64,000 bases of DNA from contig NC_052354.1 in NCBI RefSeq assembly GCF_009727055.1, positions 34,890,175 through 34,954,174 of the forward strand. The letters run 5' to 3'. The position numbers and the translations under genes are program-made. The notes under the pieces were generated by a model. It was not told the origin of the DNA, ran no database searches, and saw only the letters and a program-made list of their open reading frames with translations. How positions within the stretch are numbered: position 1 is the first letter of the stretch; every line of letters starts with the position of its first letter. The DNA is from Benincasa hispida. Its lineage: Eukaryota; Streptophyta; Magnoliopsida; Cucurbitales; Cucurbitaceae. Shown one piece after another: positions 35,484 to 47,779 of the stretch.

Positions 35484-36010
35484 TATTGGCTAAATTAAAC
35501 AGAAAATCCTTTAAACTTTACGGTTTTGAAAGATACTATTCTTATAATCTTTCTCTTTAAAGGTTAAAATCCGATTCTTCATCTAAGAAAAACAAAAAAA
35601 GTACTTCATAACTACTTCATTCATACCTAACCAAACTAGCGTGGATGGTTAAAAAGGAAATATGGCCATGTTTAAAAATATTTACAACTATAGCAAATCT
35701 TTAGTATATAATATTTCCTTATTCCTTCTTTGTCCCTATTTTAAAGAATTAAAAGAAAAAAAAAAAAAGACTTGACGAGGATGGGGTTTCAAACTCAAGA
35801 TTTAAAGAGTGCTCAATTATTTTCACATGTGCCTCATCACCAACGAGATAATAATTGTCAAGTTCGATTATTAAACTGAAATGCTAAATGTAAATACCAA
35901 ATAGAAACGAAATTGAAGAAACTCCTAATTTTATTAGTTTATTAAATTTCGCTTTTCTTTAGAAACATTTCTTAAAATTTAGAAATAAGAAACCTAAATA
36001 TATATTAGAA
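35484..36010. repeat. Dispersed duplicate A (paired with 40095-40830)
   Basis: 'attggctaaattaaa', 'cgtggatggttaaaaagg', 'gcaaatctttagtat', 'ttcaaactcaagattt' and 'ttttcacatgtgcctca' occur in the same order and orientation at 40095-40830. The two copies lie on either side of the LTR complex at 37137-40065. No coding content. Confidence 0.75.
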
Positions 36011-36162
36011 AAATATTTTATCAAAAAATGAGGCATGAGAATGTTATCAAACAAGTCTATATAATTTTTATTTTTATTTTTTAGGACGTTTAAAATTACA
36101 AAGTCTATCAGTAATAAATTTCTATATATCATTGATAGCCTATGATATCATTCATAGACTAA

Positions 36163-36666
36163 GGTTTCGTTGGGATTGTTGTAGTTTTTAAAATAATTGT
36201 CGATAGCTATGCTTCTAAAAAAATCAGTCGTGGATAGAAGTAAAAGAGTATTTGGTAAATTTTAATTTTTAATTTTTAATTATAAAAAAAGACTAATTAA
36301 GGTGTTTGGTAAATTAATATTAAATTAATGTAATTTAGTTATATAATTATTTGAAAATATATATTATTTGAATTGCAACTATTTTTGTTTAACTGAATTT
36401 TTTATGAAATAATTCTTTTTTAAAAATTTGGAATAAATGTGAGAAAATAAATTAATGAAATGAAAAATTGAGATGGTTAAGGAAATATACCAAATTTTTA
36501 GGAAAGCTAAAATCTAAAAACTCCATCAAATAACTTTTGTACATTAGAATAATTTAAAAAGTGATTCTAAATAGATTAATAAATAAGTTATTTTACCAAA
36601 CAACATAGGAGGTTAGGTTCTCTTAAAATAGTTTTTTAGAATTTCAAAAGCAATCTTAAACGAGCC
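36163..36666. mobile_element. MITE-like element, about 500 bp
   Basis: The left end 'ggtttcgttgggattg' and the reverse complement of the right end ('ggctcgtttaagattg') are similar. Internal words 'tggtaaatt' and 'ttaccaaac' are placed symmetrically. Short TA-rich flanks (TAA on both sides) are compatible with a PIF/Harbinger-like or hAT-like MITE. The assignment is tentative. Confidence 0.45.
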
Positions 36667-37136
36667 ATAAGTCTATTATAATCTTGATAAACTTCTAAAC
36701 TTGACAAACTACTTCAATCACTAATAAAAGTCCATGACTCATAAAACTTAAATCAACTAATGTTTAATTTATTAGTAAATATTTGTTTGGTAACACTTTC
36801 TCAGAGTAAATGAACATTGTTGTAAAAGAGTTAGTTGGACATTTGTAATTAGAATGAAATTAGATACTCAAGATCAAACTAAAAGTCTAAAACTTATAGA
36901 ATCTATAAATAGTTAACACTAATAAACTTTGATATTATGACATAATAATAATCTATCAGTGATAGACATTGATATATATACTTATATATTAGTCACTCAA
37001 ATGATTCTACCATTGATTGAAGAATTCATTGACTATCACTCATGTCTTCAAATATTAGAAAAAATTTCATTAAAGCTCTATATAAATGTAAAGATCTGAA
37101 TTTTGATAATTCTAATGTTTAAATCAATAATATTAA

Positions 37137-38760
37137 TGTTGGGTTTTATGCCCTAAAACTCATAGAAAGTAAATGTAACATTTGATTGATCATTAATAAA
37201 ATGTTATTAATGTTTATTACAATAAATAGTTATTGTTTATCTTGTATTTATCTTGCCTAAATAACCCTAATCCGATAAACTAATACCCTAGACTATTGTA
37301 TGAGTTCATGTGGAGATATACGTGGATCAACGTTCAAGATATGACCTAAAGGCTCTATAGTATATGGATAAGTTTGGGTACCTTATTCTAGTAACACTAT
37401 AGATACGACCTACATTGTATTTGGTATAAATGCAATGATCCAACGCATTTGTGTAGGGGACATGCGAGTGGGGGTATCCTATGCAATGAGTTTGTATAAG
37501 ACCGGACCATGAAATAGTAACCTCTAGATGCAACTCCGTTGACTAGTTAGGTTTCTTTTTCACTAGGATGACCTGGACAACTTAGTCTTAATCGTGGATT
37601 ATGGACTCCTGTTCACGAGAGATTGTCCTTTGATTTCTGTGGGCGAGAATGGTTCTCTGACTCAATAAGCCTACAATTTTGGAGACAAGACCGAGTGAGG
37701 AGCTAGGAACATAATTTCACGAGATGAAATTTACTCCTTCTCGAATTTAAGGGTAAGTAGATGAATGTTCCCTTAAGTGATGTCTCTAGGACTTGAACAA
37801 AGGGCCCTACCCTATCACTGGCCTGAGAGGGGTTTCTGTTTATTGGTTGGACCACAAACAGAATGTTCATTAGAGGAGCACTAGTACTTAAGAATGTAGA
37901 GGTAACCTAGGGGTAAAATGGTAATTTGACCCAACTGGTATTACGAACACTCATGAAGGACTAACTTGCTGTTATTGATTAATATTCGTGGACACAGAAA
38001 TATATTTGCAGTGAAAATAGTGTAACTGTGGGTATATAATAGAGTGTACTCACAGTTAACGAATAATTGTTAACTTTATTAATGAGTTTAACCAATTAAT
38101 CTCATATCGTTGGAACTTCTGATATGTAGGTCCATTAGATTCCATTAGTAGCTCATAAAGGGTATATAAGTAATTAAAGTAATTTAAAATGTTCAAATAA
38201 ACTAAGAGAAAGAATATAATGTATGGTGATACACTGTAATATAAAGTTTTTATTTTCATTAAACTTTATAATATAAATTTATTTTGAATATGATTCAAAA
38301 ATTAATTTAATGGGAGAATTTGGCCAAATCTTCTATAAGTTTGGGTCTACATTAGGTCTCTTTCTAATGAAGATAGGTGATAATAAGACCAAATTTGGCC
38401 CAAAATGGCAAAAAACACAGAGGCTGAAATTTATAAAAAAATGTGGCTGACGCAAGCATGACGTCAGCATCATGCATAACACAGAAGATGTTGACATCAA
38501 CATCATGCGTAACCCAGAAGATGTTGACGTCAGCCCTGGTCTGGTCAGTTCAGCAGCGATCCGATTCGTTGACTGGTCCAGCAGTTCGTTGACTGGTTTG
38601 ACTGGTTCATTGACTGCGCCGGTGTTTTTGAGGTTCGAGCAATTTTCGTGCGCTTCGAGTTGTTTTGGCCTGGTTCGAGTGGTTTTTGGCCGGTTTGAGT
38701 AATTTTGGTCCTCTGGAGCGGCTAAAGACTTTTTAGGATAAAATTTGTAAAATTATCCTA
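37137..38760 (+). mobile_element. Plus-strand LTR start (TGTTGGGTTTTATGCCC)
   Basis: It starts TGTTGGG at 37137 and shows the LTR family's 5' third ('gtggagatatacgtgg', 'tgaacgaa..gttaacttt', 'gttggaacttctgat') followed by an AT-rich block. A GC-rich tail (38440-38740) has two copies of 'cacagaagatgttgac' and several 'ttcgttgactggtt' units. The family's U5 words are absent, so the LTR end is either diverged or replaced. The right limit is arbitrary. Confidence 0.6.
38470..38740 (+). repeat. Short tandem repeats in LTR tail
   Basis: 'gacgtcagcatcatgcataacacagaagatgttgac' is followed by a near copy 37 bp on. Then come 'gttgactggt' and 'ggttcgagt' units repeated three to four times each. An open frame (38472-38702) follows these repeats and is not treated as a gene. 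Confidence 0.65.
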
Positions 38761-39640
38761 GGGGCCAATTAACCAGTTCATATGCCTTTTAAATGATTTT
38801 TGGATGTCATTTAGATATAATTCCACCTTAGGTTAAGCATGCTCATGCATTTTTATATCTTATAATAGTTATAATGCCTAGGATAATACATGATTATTTA
38901 ATTTCATGATTTAGTTAAGATAATGGTTATGTTAATTTGATGAAATTAATTTAGCATGTAATTACATAGGTTAAATATAAACAGTTATGTTTAATGCAAT
39001 GTGTAGAGCATGCGTGTATGATTTTTCATGTTTAGCTTAATATAAAAAGTTATGTTAATTAAATATGAAAATCAGGATGCATTGAGCATTACACTTTATA
39101 GTAACAATATAATTGTTATATTATATTCATGCAATGCATTTTTTATGATTTAATTATTTAATTAATTAGAATACGATTATTAATTAAAGCAAATCATAGA
39201 GAGCATGATTATAGAGCTAACCATTAAAATTTGAAAATAGTTTTAAAAATTATGATTAGAAACCGTCAATCTATAATCAAGAATTGCATGTAAATATGAG
39301 ATCATATGATAAATTAATTAATCCTATAATCCTATATTTGATTAGACCTAAGATCATTTTAATTAATTAGACGTAAGATAATACGATTTGAATTATTTCT
39401 TACTTAGTTTTAAGACTGTTTTAATGGACTAAGTAGGAAAAACATTACTATGGTTATAAGGGAACTCTACCTGTTAGGTTTTGTCTAGGCTGGAGGTATT
39501 TAAGTTGATGGTTTACGGGACACCTTCTGCTTGGGAACTGACTAGGAACTTGAGTTGAATTAATCATAGTTTTATGTTAGCATGCAATTAAAGGAACTCG
39601 TTTTACAAGGAAATCCTTGAGCAGAAGCAGATTGTCCAAA
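38761..39640 (+). mobile_element. AT-rich internal module of LTR element
   Basis: Resembles 20400-21420: 'catgcatgcaatt'-type words, repeated 'gttatattaatt', then 'ataagggaactctacct' near 39455. It ends at the inverted LTR. A minus-strand leader motif ('atttggacaatctgcttctgctcaagg', shortened here to its core 'ttggacaatctgc') lies at about 39615-39641, next to the LTR end. No coding capacity is visible. Confidence 0.5.
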
Positions 39641-40065
39641 TTCCATTTTTTTTTTAATTGAAAACTAAATTTACAGTAAACATACAAGATATACATTCAT
39701 AAACAAATTACAGCATGCTTGAAAAAAGCAAAGGATTCAGGAGATATTACCTTTGAAGAACCTTTCTTCTTGTAAATTCCTCAAACAGTCACGAACCTCA
39801 ACTCAACAAAAAAAAAAAAAAAAAACTTGAAGACCTTCTTCAAGAACTTCACGAACCAAATAGAGACATTACCACAGTGAGTCTTTGGTATTCTTAAGGT
39901 GAGAACCCTGAAGTAGTGGGCTCTGACTATTTTAGTTTGGAGGATTTGTTTGAGTTTGGAGGATGAAGAAGATTGAAGAAGACAGAACGTTTTTGTGATG
40001 TTCAATCGTCTAGAAAATCTCTCGATCATATAGGTACTGTCGTGTAGTATTGTAAGGAAGAAGAG
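39641..40065 (-). mobile_element. Inverted LTR end (U5/R fragment)
   Basis: On the minus strand it contains 'gactgtttgaggaattta' and 'gttcttcaaaggtaat', matching the U5 of the LTR at 17782-19892 (near 19710-19755) and the inverted LTR near 60000. It faces the plus-strand LTR at 37137 across the internal module. The rest of the LTR is missing, replaced after 40065 by the dispersed duplicate. Confidence 0.6.
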
Positions 40066-40094
40066 AAACTAATTTCTTTTATTCCTTTTGCTAC

Positions 40095-40830
40095 AAAACC
40101 AATTATTAGCTAAATTAAAAAAAAAAAAAATCGTTTGAACTTTAGGGTTTTGAAAAATACTCTTGAATTGTCAAAGTGAGTTTAGCTCAATAATAATTGA
40201 TATGATCTTTCTCCCTAAATATTGGAGGTTAAATCCTCTACATCGCAGTTGTTGTACTAAAAAAAATATATACTTTTAAATTTTTAAAAACAATTCATAA
40301 CTCCCCACCGTTAGCAGACCAACCAAATTAACGTCCATGGTTAAAAAGCAAATATAGCAATGTTGGGGGTTAGATTTTCCCTAAAAGTTGGAGGTAAATC
40401 CTCTACTTCGCAGTTGTACTAAAAGAATATGTACTTCTGAATTTTTAAAAATAAACTAACGTGGATGGTTAAAAAGGAAATATAGCAATATTTAAAAATA
40501 TTTGCAAAATTGCAACTATTATAAATCTTTAGTATAATATTTCCTCATTCCTTTTTTATCCCTATTATAAGGAATTAAAAAAAAATGGATGAGAATGAGT
40601 TTCAAACTCAAGATTTGAAGAATACTCAATCATTTTCACATGTGCCTCAACACCAACTAAACAAGCATGGTCAAGTTCGACTATTAAAATGGAACATTAA
40701 ATATAAATACCAAATAAAAACGGAACCGAAATAAACTCTATTAGTTTCTCAAATTTTACATCTTGTAAGAAACATTTCATAAAGTTTTGAAATAAGAAAC
40801 ATGAAGTTTGTTTCTCAAAAAATGAGAAAT
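40095..40830. repeat. Dispersed duplicate B (paired with 35484-36010)
   Basis: Same sequence vocabulary and order as 35484-36010, longer because of a local duplication of about 180-200 bp. 'tccctaaa..ttggaggt..aaatcctct' and 'ggttaaaaagcaaatatagcaat' each occur twice between about 40210 and 40500. Confidence 0.7.
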
Positions 40831-41025
40831 GGGTTAGGAAACAAACTCTTTAATTTTTACAATTTAGTTATTTTTTTTGTTAATTATTTTCAATGAATTC
40901 AATTGCTTTAATTTGGTTTTAAATTTAAAAAGTTTTAGTTTTATAAAGCAAACCTATATTCGCCTCTCTCTAGTATTGTATATGATCCTACAATAGTATA
41001 TTTCGTTGTCTAGTGAAATCTAATA

Positions 41026-42536
41026 TGTGCAAGTGATACATGTTATGAAATGCATGTTTTTACACTTTTATTTGCTTACTTTTACTTAAAAAATTGGATT
41101 TTTGCATGTGTTTTTCCCTGATTTAGTTTTAATTTTTTAATATGAGCTTTATATGGGCATGATTGAGCTTAAAATATATTATTCACTGATTTTGAAGCAA
41201 ATTTATGGATGTTGGCAAGAGATTCTGGCTTGATTGAAGATTTTGTCTAATGCGGCCGCATCGTCAGATTCACTACGCCGCATCAGTGAGCCTTAATTTT
41301 CCATATTCAACCCAATCAAATATTGTTGCGATTTTCATGTTCCAAATAGTTGTCCAGCCCCAATTCACCTGGTAAACCCTTAGAGTATGGATTTCGTCCA
41401 TCCACAACTGATTTGGGAACTATAAAAGGAGGAGAGGCCCTTCATTTCATCGAACAACTCTCCACTTCTGAATTCATCACGTTTTTTCTACAATTTCTAT
41501 CATTTACGTCAGTCTCCTTTGGTATTTACTCAACTTCTCAAGTCAGTAGCCTCAAGAATGAAAGTTCTTCTAAGGCATAACAACTCTAGGTTATCTCATC
41601 CCGTGAAACTGTATGGCGAGGAACAATTCATCATTGAGAAAGGGGAATCAACTAAGGGAAAGACTAGGAATTTGAGAAATTGTCCAAGATCGCTTGTGTT
41701 GTAGTTTCCAACATTTTCCATTCATTCATTCCTTGTAGTTTCTTTTATTTTCTTTTCAACATCAAGCTCTAGATTGTAGCTATGATTTATGATTTAATAA
41801 AGTTCATTATTTTTTCATTTTTCATGAGCTAAATCTTCCTAGGGGTTCAGTAATGTGGATGCCCTAGGGTTATTATGGCTTAAGTAATCTTGCACTTTAT
41901 ACCACTTTGTCTTACACATTCTCTTTGATGAATTTAAAAACAAAATCGGTAAGTTAAACTGGTCACTTAATTTAATGATCTAGTGGAGTTCTAATGCGGA
42001 GAAGGTTAGGGTGTAAACAAATGTCACAAAGAGATATGGGATTTCGAGCCTAGAAATAATATTGTCACGTCACCTTAGAAATAAAGGGTACCATAGGATA
42101 AAGAAATTGAACTTGAATTAATCTAAGATGTAGCTAACCATGGAAACAGTAGGCATTAGCTGCTTAAACCTCTTAAAGGAGCTTGGCAAAAGACTGAATA
42201 GGAGTAGATTTTTGTTCATGTATAACTCACTATCCTGGTATGATGCAGTCGCATCACTTATGGCATAACACGAAAAGGTGGAAACATTGCTTGCCCCTGT
42301 TTGATCATCATTGTTTACTGTTTTTAAGATTTTTCCTCACCTACCTCAAAATAAATGTTCATTGGTTACCTTGGTTTCATTGGTCCATAGTCATAATCAA
42401 CTTAAAAATCAATCTAGTCCCGGTGGATTCGACACTTGGAATGCTCCAAGTTTATCACTTCATCGATAGTATATGCTTGCACTGAGACCTAATCTATCCA
42501 TACATTTTTGCCACTCATACATTTGGTTGATCAAGT
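41026..42536 (+). mobile_element. Athila-type Ty3/gypsy LTR (decayed)
   Basis: This is assigned from what follows, a degraded Athila PBS and gag in the correct order and orientation. The start near 41026 ('tgtgcaagtgatacatg') is a guess from TG and from typical LTR length. Within it lie a TATA-like 'ctataaaagg' near 41421 and a 'gatctagtggagt' block that recurs at 17700. Minor frames inside are not genes. Confidence 0.55.
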
Positions 42537-42540
42537 TTTC

Positions 42541-42557
42541 AGCATCGTTGTCGGGGA
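42541..42557 (+). other. Degraded Athila primer-binding site
   Basis: 'agcatcgttgtcgggga' matches the plant Ty3 consensus GGCGCCGTTGCCGGGGA (tRNA-Asp type) at 13 of 17 positions. All four differences are G-to-A or C-to-T, as expected from decay of methylated cytosines. Confidence 0.7.
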
Positions 42558-42659
42558 CTAGAATTTTTTTTTTATTGTTGACTGTGATTAATCAATGCGA
42601 CCTCATTAACTCTGTTTCAGGAAAAATCTAACTCTTTGTTGTTGTTTGTTTTGCAAGGA

Positions 42660-43690
42660 GGAGTTGGTGCATAAGAAGAAGGCCTTGCCTTTTTCAACCA
42701 GATCCTAAGATAGAAAAGACCTTTTGTCATTGGAGACAAGAACAAAGGTAAAAGTGTCAGGAGAAAAAGGAGTTGAGTGCATAAGAAAGTCTTGCTGAAG
42801 CCTCATCTGTGCAAAAAGTTCAAATGGACCACCCTTTTAGACGATCCTCCAATTCCTCTTCAATGGGGTACAACAGAATGGCAACCAATATCCACCACCA
42901 CATCCACAACCTCAACCTCAGCCACAACCAGCTACAAACCCCTAAAATTCTATCTTCATAACAGAAGATAAAGATAGAGCCATCCGAGACTATGTAGCTC
43001 CTACATTTTAAACCTTGGACATTAGCATTCAAGATCTACCAATTGGTGGCCCACAACTGCAATGAGACTTTTTATGTTTCAAATGTTAAACTTAATTGGT
43101 CAATTAGTTAAGCTACCTAATGAAGACTCCAATAAACATCTCAAACTTTTTATGAGAATCTATCGCTCTTTTAAAGTTAATAGTGTTTTTTAAGATGTAT
43201 TAAGACTTAAATTATTTCCCTACTCTTTATAGGGAGATGCAAAAGCATAGTTTGACTCATTACCTCCCAAATCCATTACCACATGGAATGATGTTATGAA
43301 TAAATTTCTAAGAAATATTTCCCGCCTAACAAAAATGCCAAGTTCAAAGGTGACATCATAGCCTTCAGGCAATCTCCATCTAAGTCTGTCGATGGAGCAT
43401 GCATTAAATTCCAAAAGTTGGTGAGAAAATGGCCACACGGACTTCTAGCATGCAACGTGATAGAGAAAATTTATAATAGGATGAACCAAGCCTAAAAACA
43501 ATGGTGAATGCATCAACAGGAGGATCTTTGCTAAAAAAATGTCTGTGAATGAAACCCACAAAATTGTGGTAAAATTGCAAACAATAATTAGAATTGGGGA
43601 GATGCATAATACACTTCAGTCACAAAAACAGTAGCCAAAATACAAGAAGTTGATACACTTGCATCCATGAACCAACAGTTGACAACCATC
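42660..43690 (+). pseudogene. Athila-type gag pseudogene
   Basis: Scattered across frames are motifs in the order of an Athila gag. They are a Pro/Gln-rich N-terminus (about 42870-42940), 'RAIRDYVAP' (about 42978), 'TWNDVMNKFL' (about 43273), 'KGDIIAFRQ'-like sequence (about 43345) and 'TMVNASTGGSLL' (about 43500). Many stops and frameshifts separate them. In living elements gag forms the virus-like particle around the element RNA. No protease or polymerase follows, so the rest of the element is gone or lies in unrecognisable sequence. Strand and order agree with the PBS just upstream. Confidence 0.7.
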
Positions 43691-44285
43691 AGAAATATGA
43701 TTCAAAATTTTGTGTTGTGACCATAATAAAGTGGCAGTTGTTCAAGCTGAACCTCAAACTCAAATTTGTGAATTCTATATTGCTAATCATTTATCTAATG
43801 GCTACATATATAACTCCCAATCGATGTGTTATATAGGTTATTAAAAGGCACAAGAGCATTAAGATCCTTACTCCAATACTTACCACCCAGGATGGAGAGT
43901 GCACACGAATTTCACTTGGGTAAAATTCCAATACCTATGACCCAAGACCATTTTGTCCCTAGGGAGTTGACGTAGCGGTGCCATGCTCAGTGCCACGCGT
44001 GGTACTTTTTCCATAAGCAAGGAAAAGGGGAAAATGCCATTGTGCCCATGATACCCTCCTTCTGTGCTTTGATAAGGGCTTGGAGCATCGAGCGTTGCCC
44101 CAAGTTTTATGAAAGAAACTTTTTTTTTTAAGGTTTTCCATGTGAGAATTCAATGGAGGTCGAAGTCTCTCCCAAAATGCATCCTCTCCCTTTTACTTCT
44201 TACACTTCTTAGGTTAGATTTTAAATTCTTTTAGGTTATAATTTATGAAATGGAGCTCTTATTCTTCTTCTTGTCCATGAAATGT
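43691..44285. other. Transition region, no gene seen
   Basis: Decayed sequence after the gag relic. A short GC-richer patch at 43960-44100 gives minor open frames on the minus strand but no recognised motif. Confidence 0.5.
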
Positions 44286-44289
44286 TGAG

Positions 44290-45774
44290 GTAAGGATTAT
44301 CTTCTAGTATATCAATCAAACTCACATTTTTGGTATATCAATCAAATAATATACTACATTTAAAGTATATCAGTTATATATTTTTTTGCCAACAATATGA
44401 GTTATTACTCACTTTAGTTTTTGTATTTGCTACATTTTTTTTATCCCTTTTGTAGTTCTTTTCCTTTTTAATTTTTTTTCCTTTTTGCAACCATACAACT
44501 TATAGACTATATTTTTGCTCCATAATCTAATCGTTTAGGTATAAAGTTTTTTTTATGATCATTTTTTAACTACTTTTGTTATTGAAAACGAACAACTATG
44601 TGTTCTCAAAAGATAGTATATTACTTGATATATCTAATATATTATTGATATACTATTGATATATTTTAGGTATACCAATTAATTGACATACTTAAATAGA
44701 GTATATCCTACTAATATAATGTGATGATCTCTATTCATTATTGTTGATCATCCTAGGTTATTCACCCATCACTATAAAATTCTTCTAGAGAGAGATGATT
44801 TATGAGGAAGTGGTACGAAATTTATTGTTGAAGTTTTGGATCCTTCGAAAGGCATACATGAGGTCGGTTTCTACTACCGATATACATAATTTTAGGTATA
44901 TCATTAGTATAAGAATGATATACTTACTTTTACATAGTAATATGAGCTACAACTGATTTTAGTTTTTATACTACAGTATTTTATAGTTATGATTAAGCTT
45001 CCAAAAGTTATTTTTCTCATAGTGGTCAACAGGAGGATCGAGAATGCTAATGGATTATAAAACTATTGAGGTTTTGGGTGATGACGTGATTAATTATATT
45101 TTTTTAATTTTTGGGAACTTCATGAAAAGAATGTCTAACTTGATGCATTTATCATTGATATTTGAAGTATATCAAATTTCAATAATTAGTAAATTCACAT
45201 AAAACAAGAAGGTATTAGTTTATCTGATATTTTAAGTGTATCAGATATTAATCAGCAATTACTTGATGCTAAACATGAGTGTATCATTTTATGGATATTT
45301 CAGGTTTATTGAGTAAAACATAAATCTATCGATTTTTTGATATTATAAGAATATCAGACATTGATCAATTTTAACTTGAAGTGAAAGATAAGGGTATCAT
45401 TTTATAGATATTTCAAGTGTATCATATATCAATTAGTAATTATTTGAGGTAAGACAAAAAAAAAATATTTTATGGATATTTCAAATGTATCAATAGTATA
45501 TCTCACAATGATCAACATTATTTTATTGATATTTCTTGTATATCGATAATATATCAATAATAAAACAAACATCAATCAATAACTCATTTTGAAACAAAAA
45601 AATGTATCATTTTATTGATAACAATCGATCATTATTTGCAATAAATAATGGATAATTTCATTGATATTTCAAGTATATCAAGAGTACATTAATAGTAAAT
45701 CAAACATCAGTCAACTTATTTTGAATTAAGCATGCATATTTTATTTTATTGACATTTCAAATTTACATGAGTAG
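44290..45774 (+). repeat. Degenerate ~60-bp AT-rich repeat field, left part
   Basis: The phrase 'tattgatatttcaagtatatca' with variants recurs at about 45220, 45290, 45345, 45408, 45474, 45527 and 45663, usually followed by 'atcaatcagtaattatttg'. The spacing is about 55-70 bp. Copies are strongly diverged. From 44290 to 44900 only the 'tatatcaatcaaa' element is recognisable. Confidence 0.7.
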
Positions 45775-47196
45775 TTGTGAGAGTTATAAAAGTACTATTG
45801 TCCTAAGCTTAATTTAGGCTCGTTGATGAATTTGACATGTTAATTATGCTATTTTGTTGGTATTGAACACGAAAGAGGTAGAATCAAGCTTAGGATGCTA
45901 AACGGGGTTAATTTGAAGAAATTTAGAGGTAATTTGAACATTCGGGCTTTAAAGGAGGAGAAATGACCAAAATACCCCTGATAGGAGCGTTGCAACCCTC
46001 ACTCGATGGTATAATGCAAGGCTGTAAGGAAGTAGGCTCGTATACACGGCAACATCACAACACTGCCCTTAGTGTTGCAACACTACGAAGACTAATAGAG
46101 TAGCAACACATCCGCGCACGCACACTTGTCGCAAGCAACTGTCTCATGAAGCTTCACGCCTGTACCTCGACGCTCAAGGGCTAGATCGACAAGAGTGTCA
46201 CAATACTCCTACTAGCGTTACAATGTTGCGACTGTAATATAAATTGTTTCTTTACGAATTAGGTAAAAACTAGGAGGAGAGTTAGGCTATCTTAGACAGT
46301 ATGTCACTTGATTTTGGCCATTCTAGACCAAAAATCATGATATTTTCTCTAATTTTAAGTTGTAATTATTAAATATTGGCATCGTGTGTTGGATTTGATG
46401 AACAATTGAAAACCATGATGTCGATTTTTTAGGTTTGTAGGGATCTTCTTGAATTTTAGGAGATTTGTCATGGATTTTTTATTGGATCTTTATATTTCTT
46501 TATGATTTTGATTCTTTGATTCAATTTATAGCACAAGCATATATGATTGATGAATTGACTACTCAATTTTTTTGTATATCTGTCCTTGCTATGTGTGTTT
46601 TTTATGTCTGTAATTTCATTGAAAACATGCTTAATTCAGTAAAAATAGGTTTTAGTTTGAAGTATGGTATGATTTCCAGGCTATCTAGGATCACCTAATT
46701 GATAACAAACCTAAAGATTGCAAATGCATTAGGATAGAATTGGCCATTCTTGCTTAATGTCTTAATCAATCCAAGAATGTAATACAATTAGCTAAGTAAA
46801 TTGCCTTTGTAATGAGCTTAGTTAATTTAGGGATAATGACATGTTGATTCTCATTAAGGTGTTTGTATGGGATGTCCCTATATTTGATTAGGCTTAAGAA
46901 ATAGTTAATTTAAGATTGTTTTTATAATTAAACAATGATTAGTTTTATTGAAAATCCTACGATCTCTAAGCCGATAAAGGTAATCTTGTGTTCGATCTCT
47001 CTCTTTCTCAATCTATCTTACTTTTCTGCATTTTAATTTCTACATTTAGTTTTCCTATCAATCAATAACTAAAACCTCTTGTTTTTACTGATTTCCACAG
47101 TCAAATTAAGCTTAGTGGTTTGGTGAATTTATAAATAATTTTGTTCGATTAGAGGTCATGGGTGAGGACAATTCTCAAACGGCGAACAATGGTATA
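45775..47196 (+). mobile_element. LTR-like insertion within the repeat field
   Basis: The AT-rich repeat stops at about 45770 and resumes at about 47200. The intervening sequence is different: GC-richer at 45950-46250 with repeated 'gttgcaacact' words, then a long T-rich stretch and a U5-like end. No TSD could be fixed. The 'gcgttgcaac' words recur at 48780-49130, so the two regions may be related LTRs. Confidence 0.4.
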
Positions 47197-47580
47197 TTAG
47201 ACATCAATCATCATTCATTTTATTAATATTCAAGTATATCTTTAGTAAATCAGATGACAACTAAACTATTTGAATCATAACATGTATGTATCATTTTAAT
47301 GATATTTCAAGTGTATTAGGAATTTTTCAGTAGTATATTTCATTTACCATTCATTTGAAATAAGACATGATACATTTAATTCACGGTTACCCTTATTAGT
47401 TATGATTGAGTATATCGTGGATATCAACCATGCATGTATTGTGGTATATGAATAATGTATCTATGTCAATGTTATACTCTATAAAGAAAATCAATAATAG
47501 TTATACATCCATTATGATATGCATGTAAATTAATTATGTATAATAATTGAAATGTATTATTAAAAGGTATTAACACTCAT
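47197..47580 (+). repeat. Degenerate ~60-bp repeat field, right part
   Basis: 'ttcaagtatatctttagtaaatcagat' and 'gatatttcaagtgtattag' (about 47222 and 47300) continue the field seen before the insertion, then decay. Confidence 0.6.
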
Positions 47581-47779
47581 TCAAAATGCAATTTTAAATA
47601 TAACATTGATATCGATATTTTTATTGTGTAGGATGATCTTCTTCTTTTTTCTTGGACTCCACATAATTCTTCTTCCATCATTCATGAATATATAAAATTA
47701 ACAATAATAACAAATAAAAGTGTATCAAAACTTTATCTTTTTTAAATAAAGTATATAAATGATATTTATTGGTATACTA

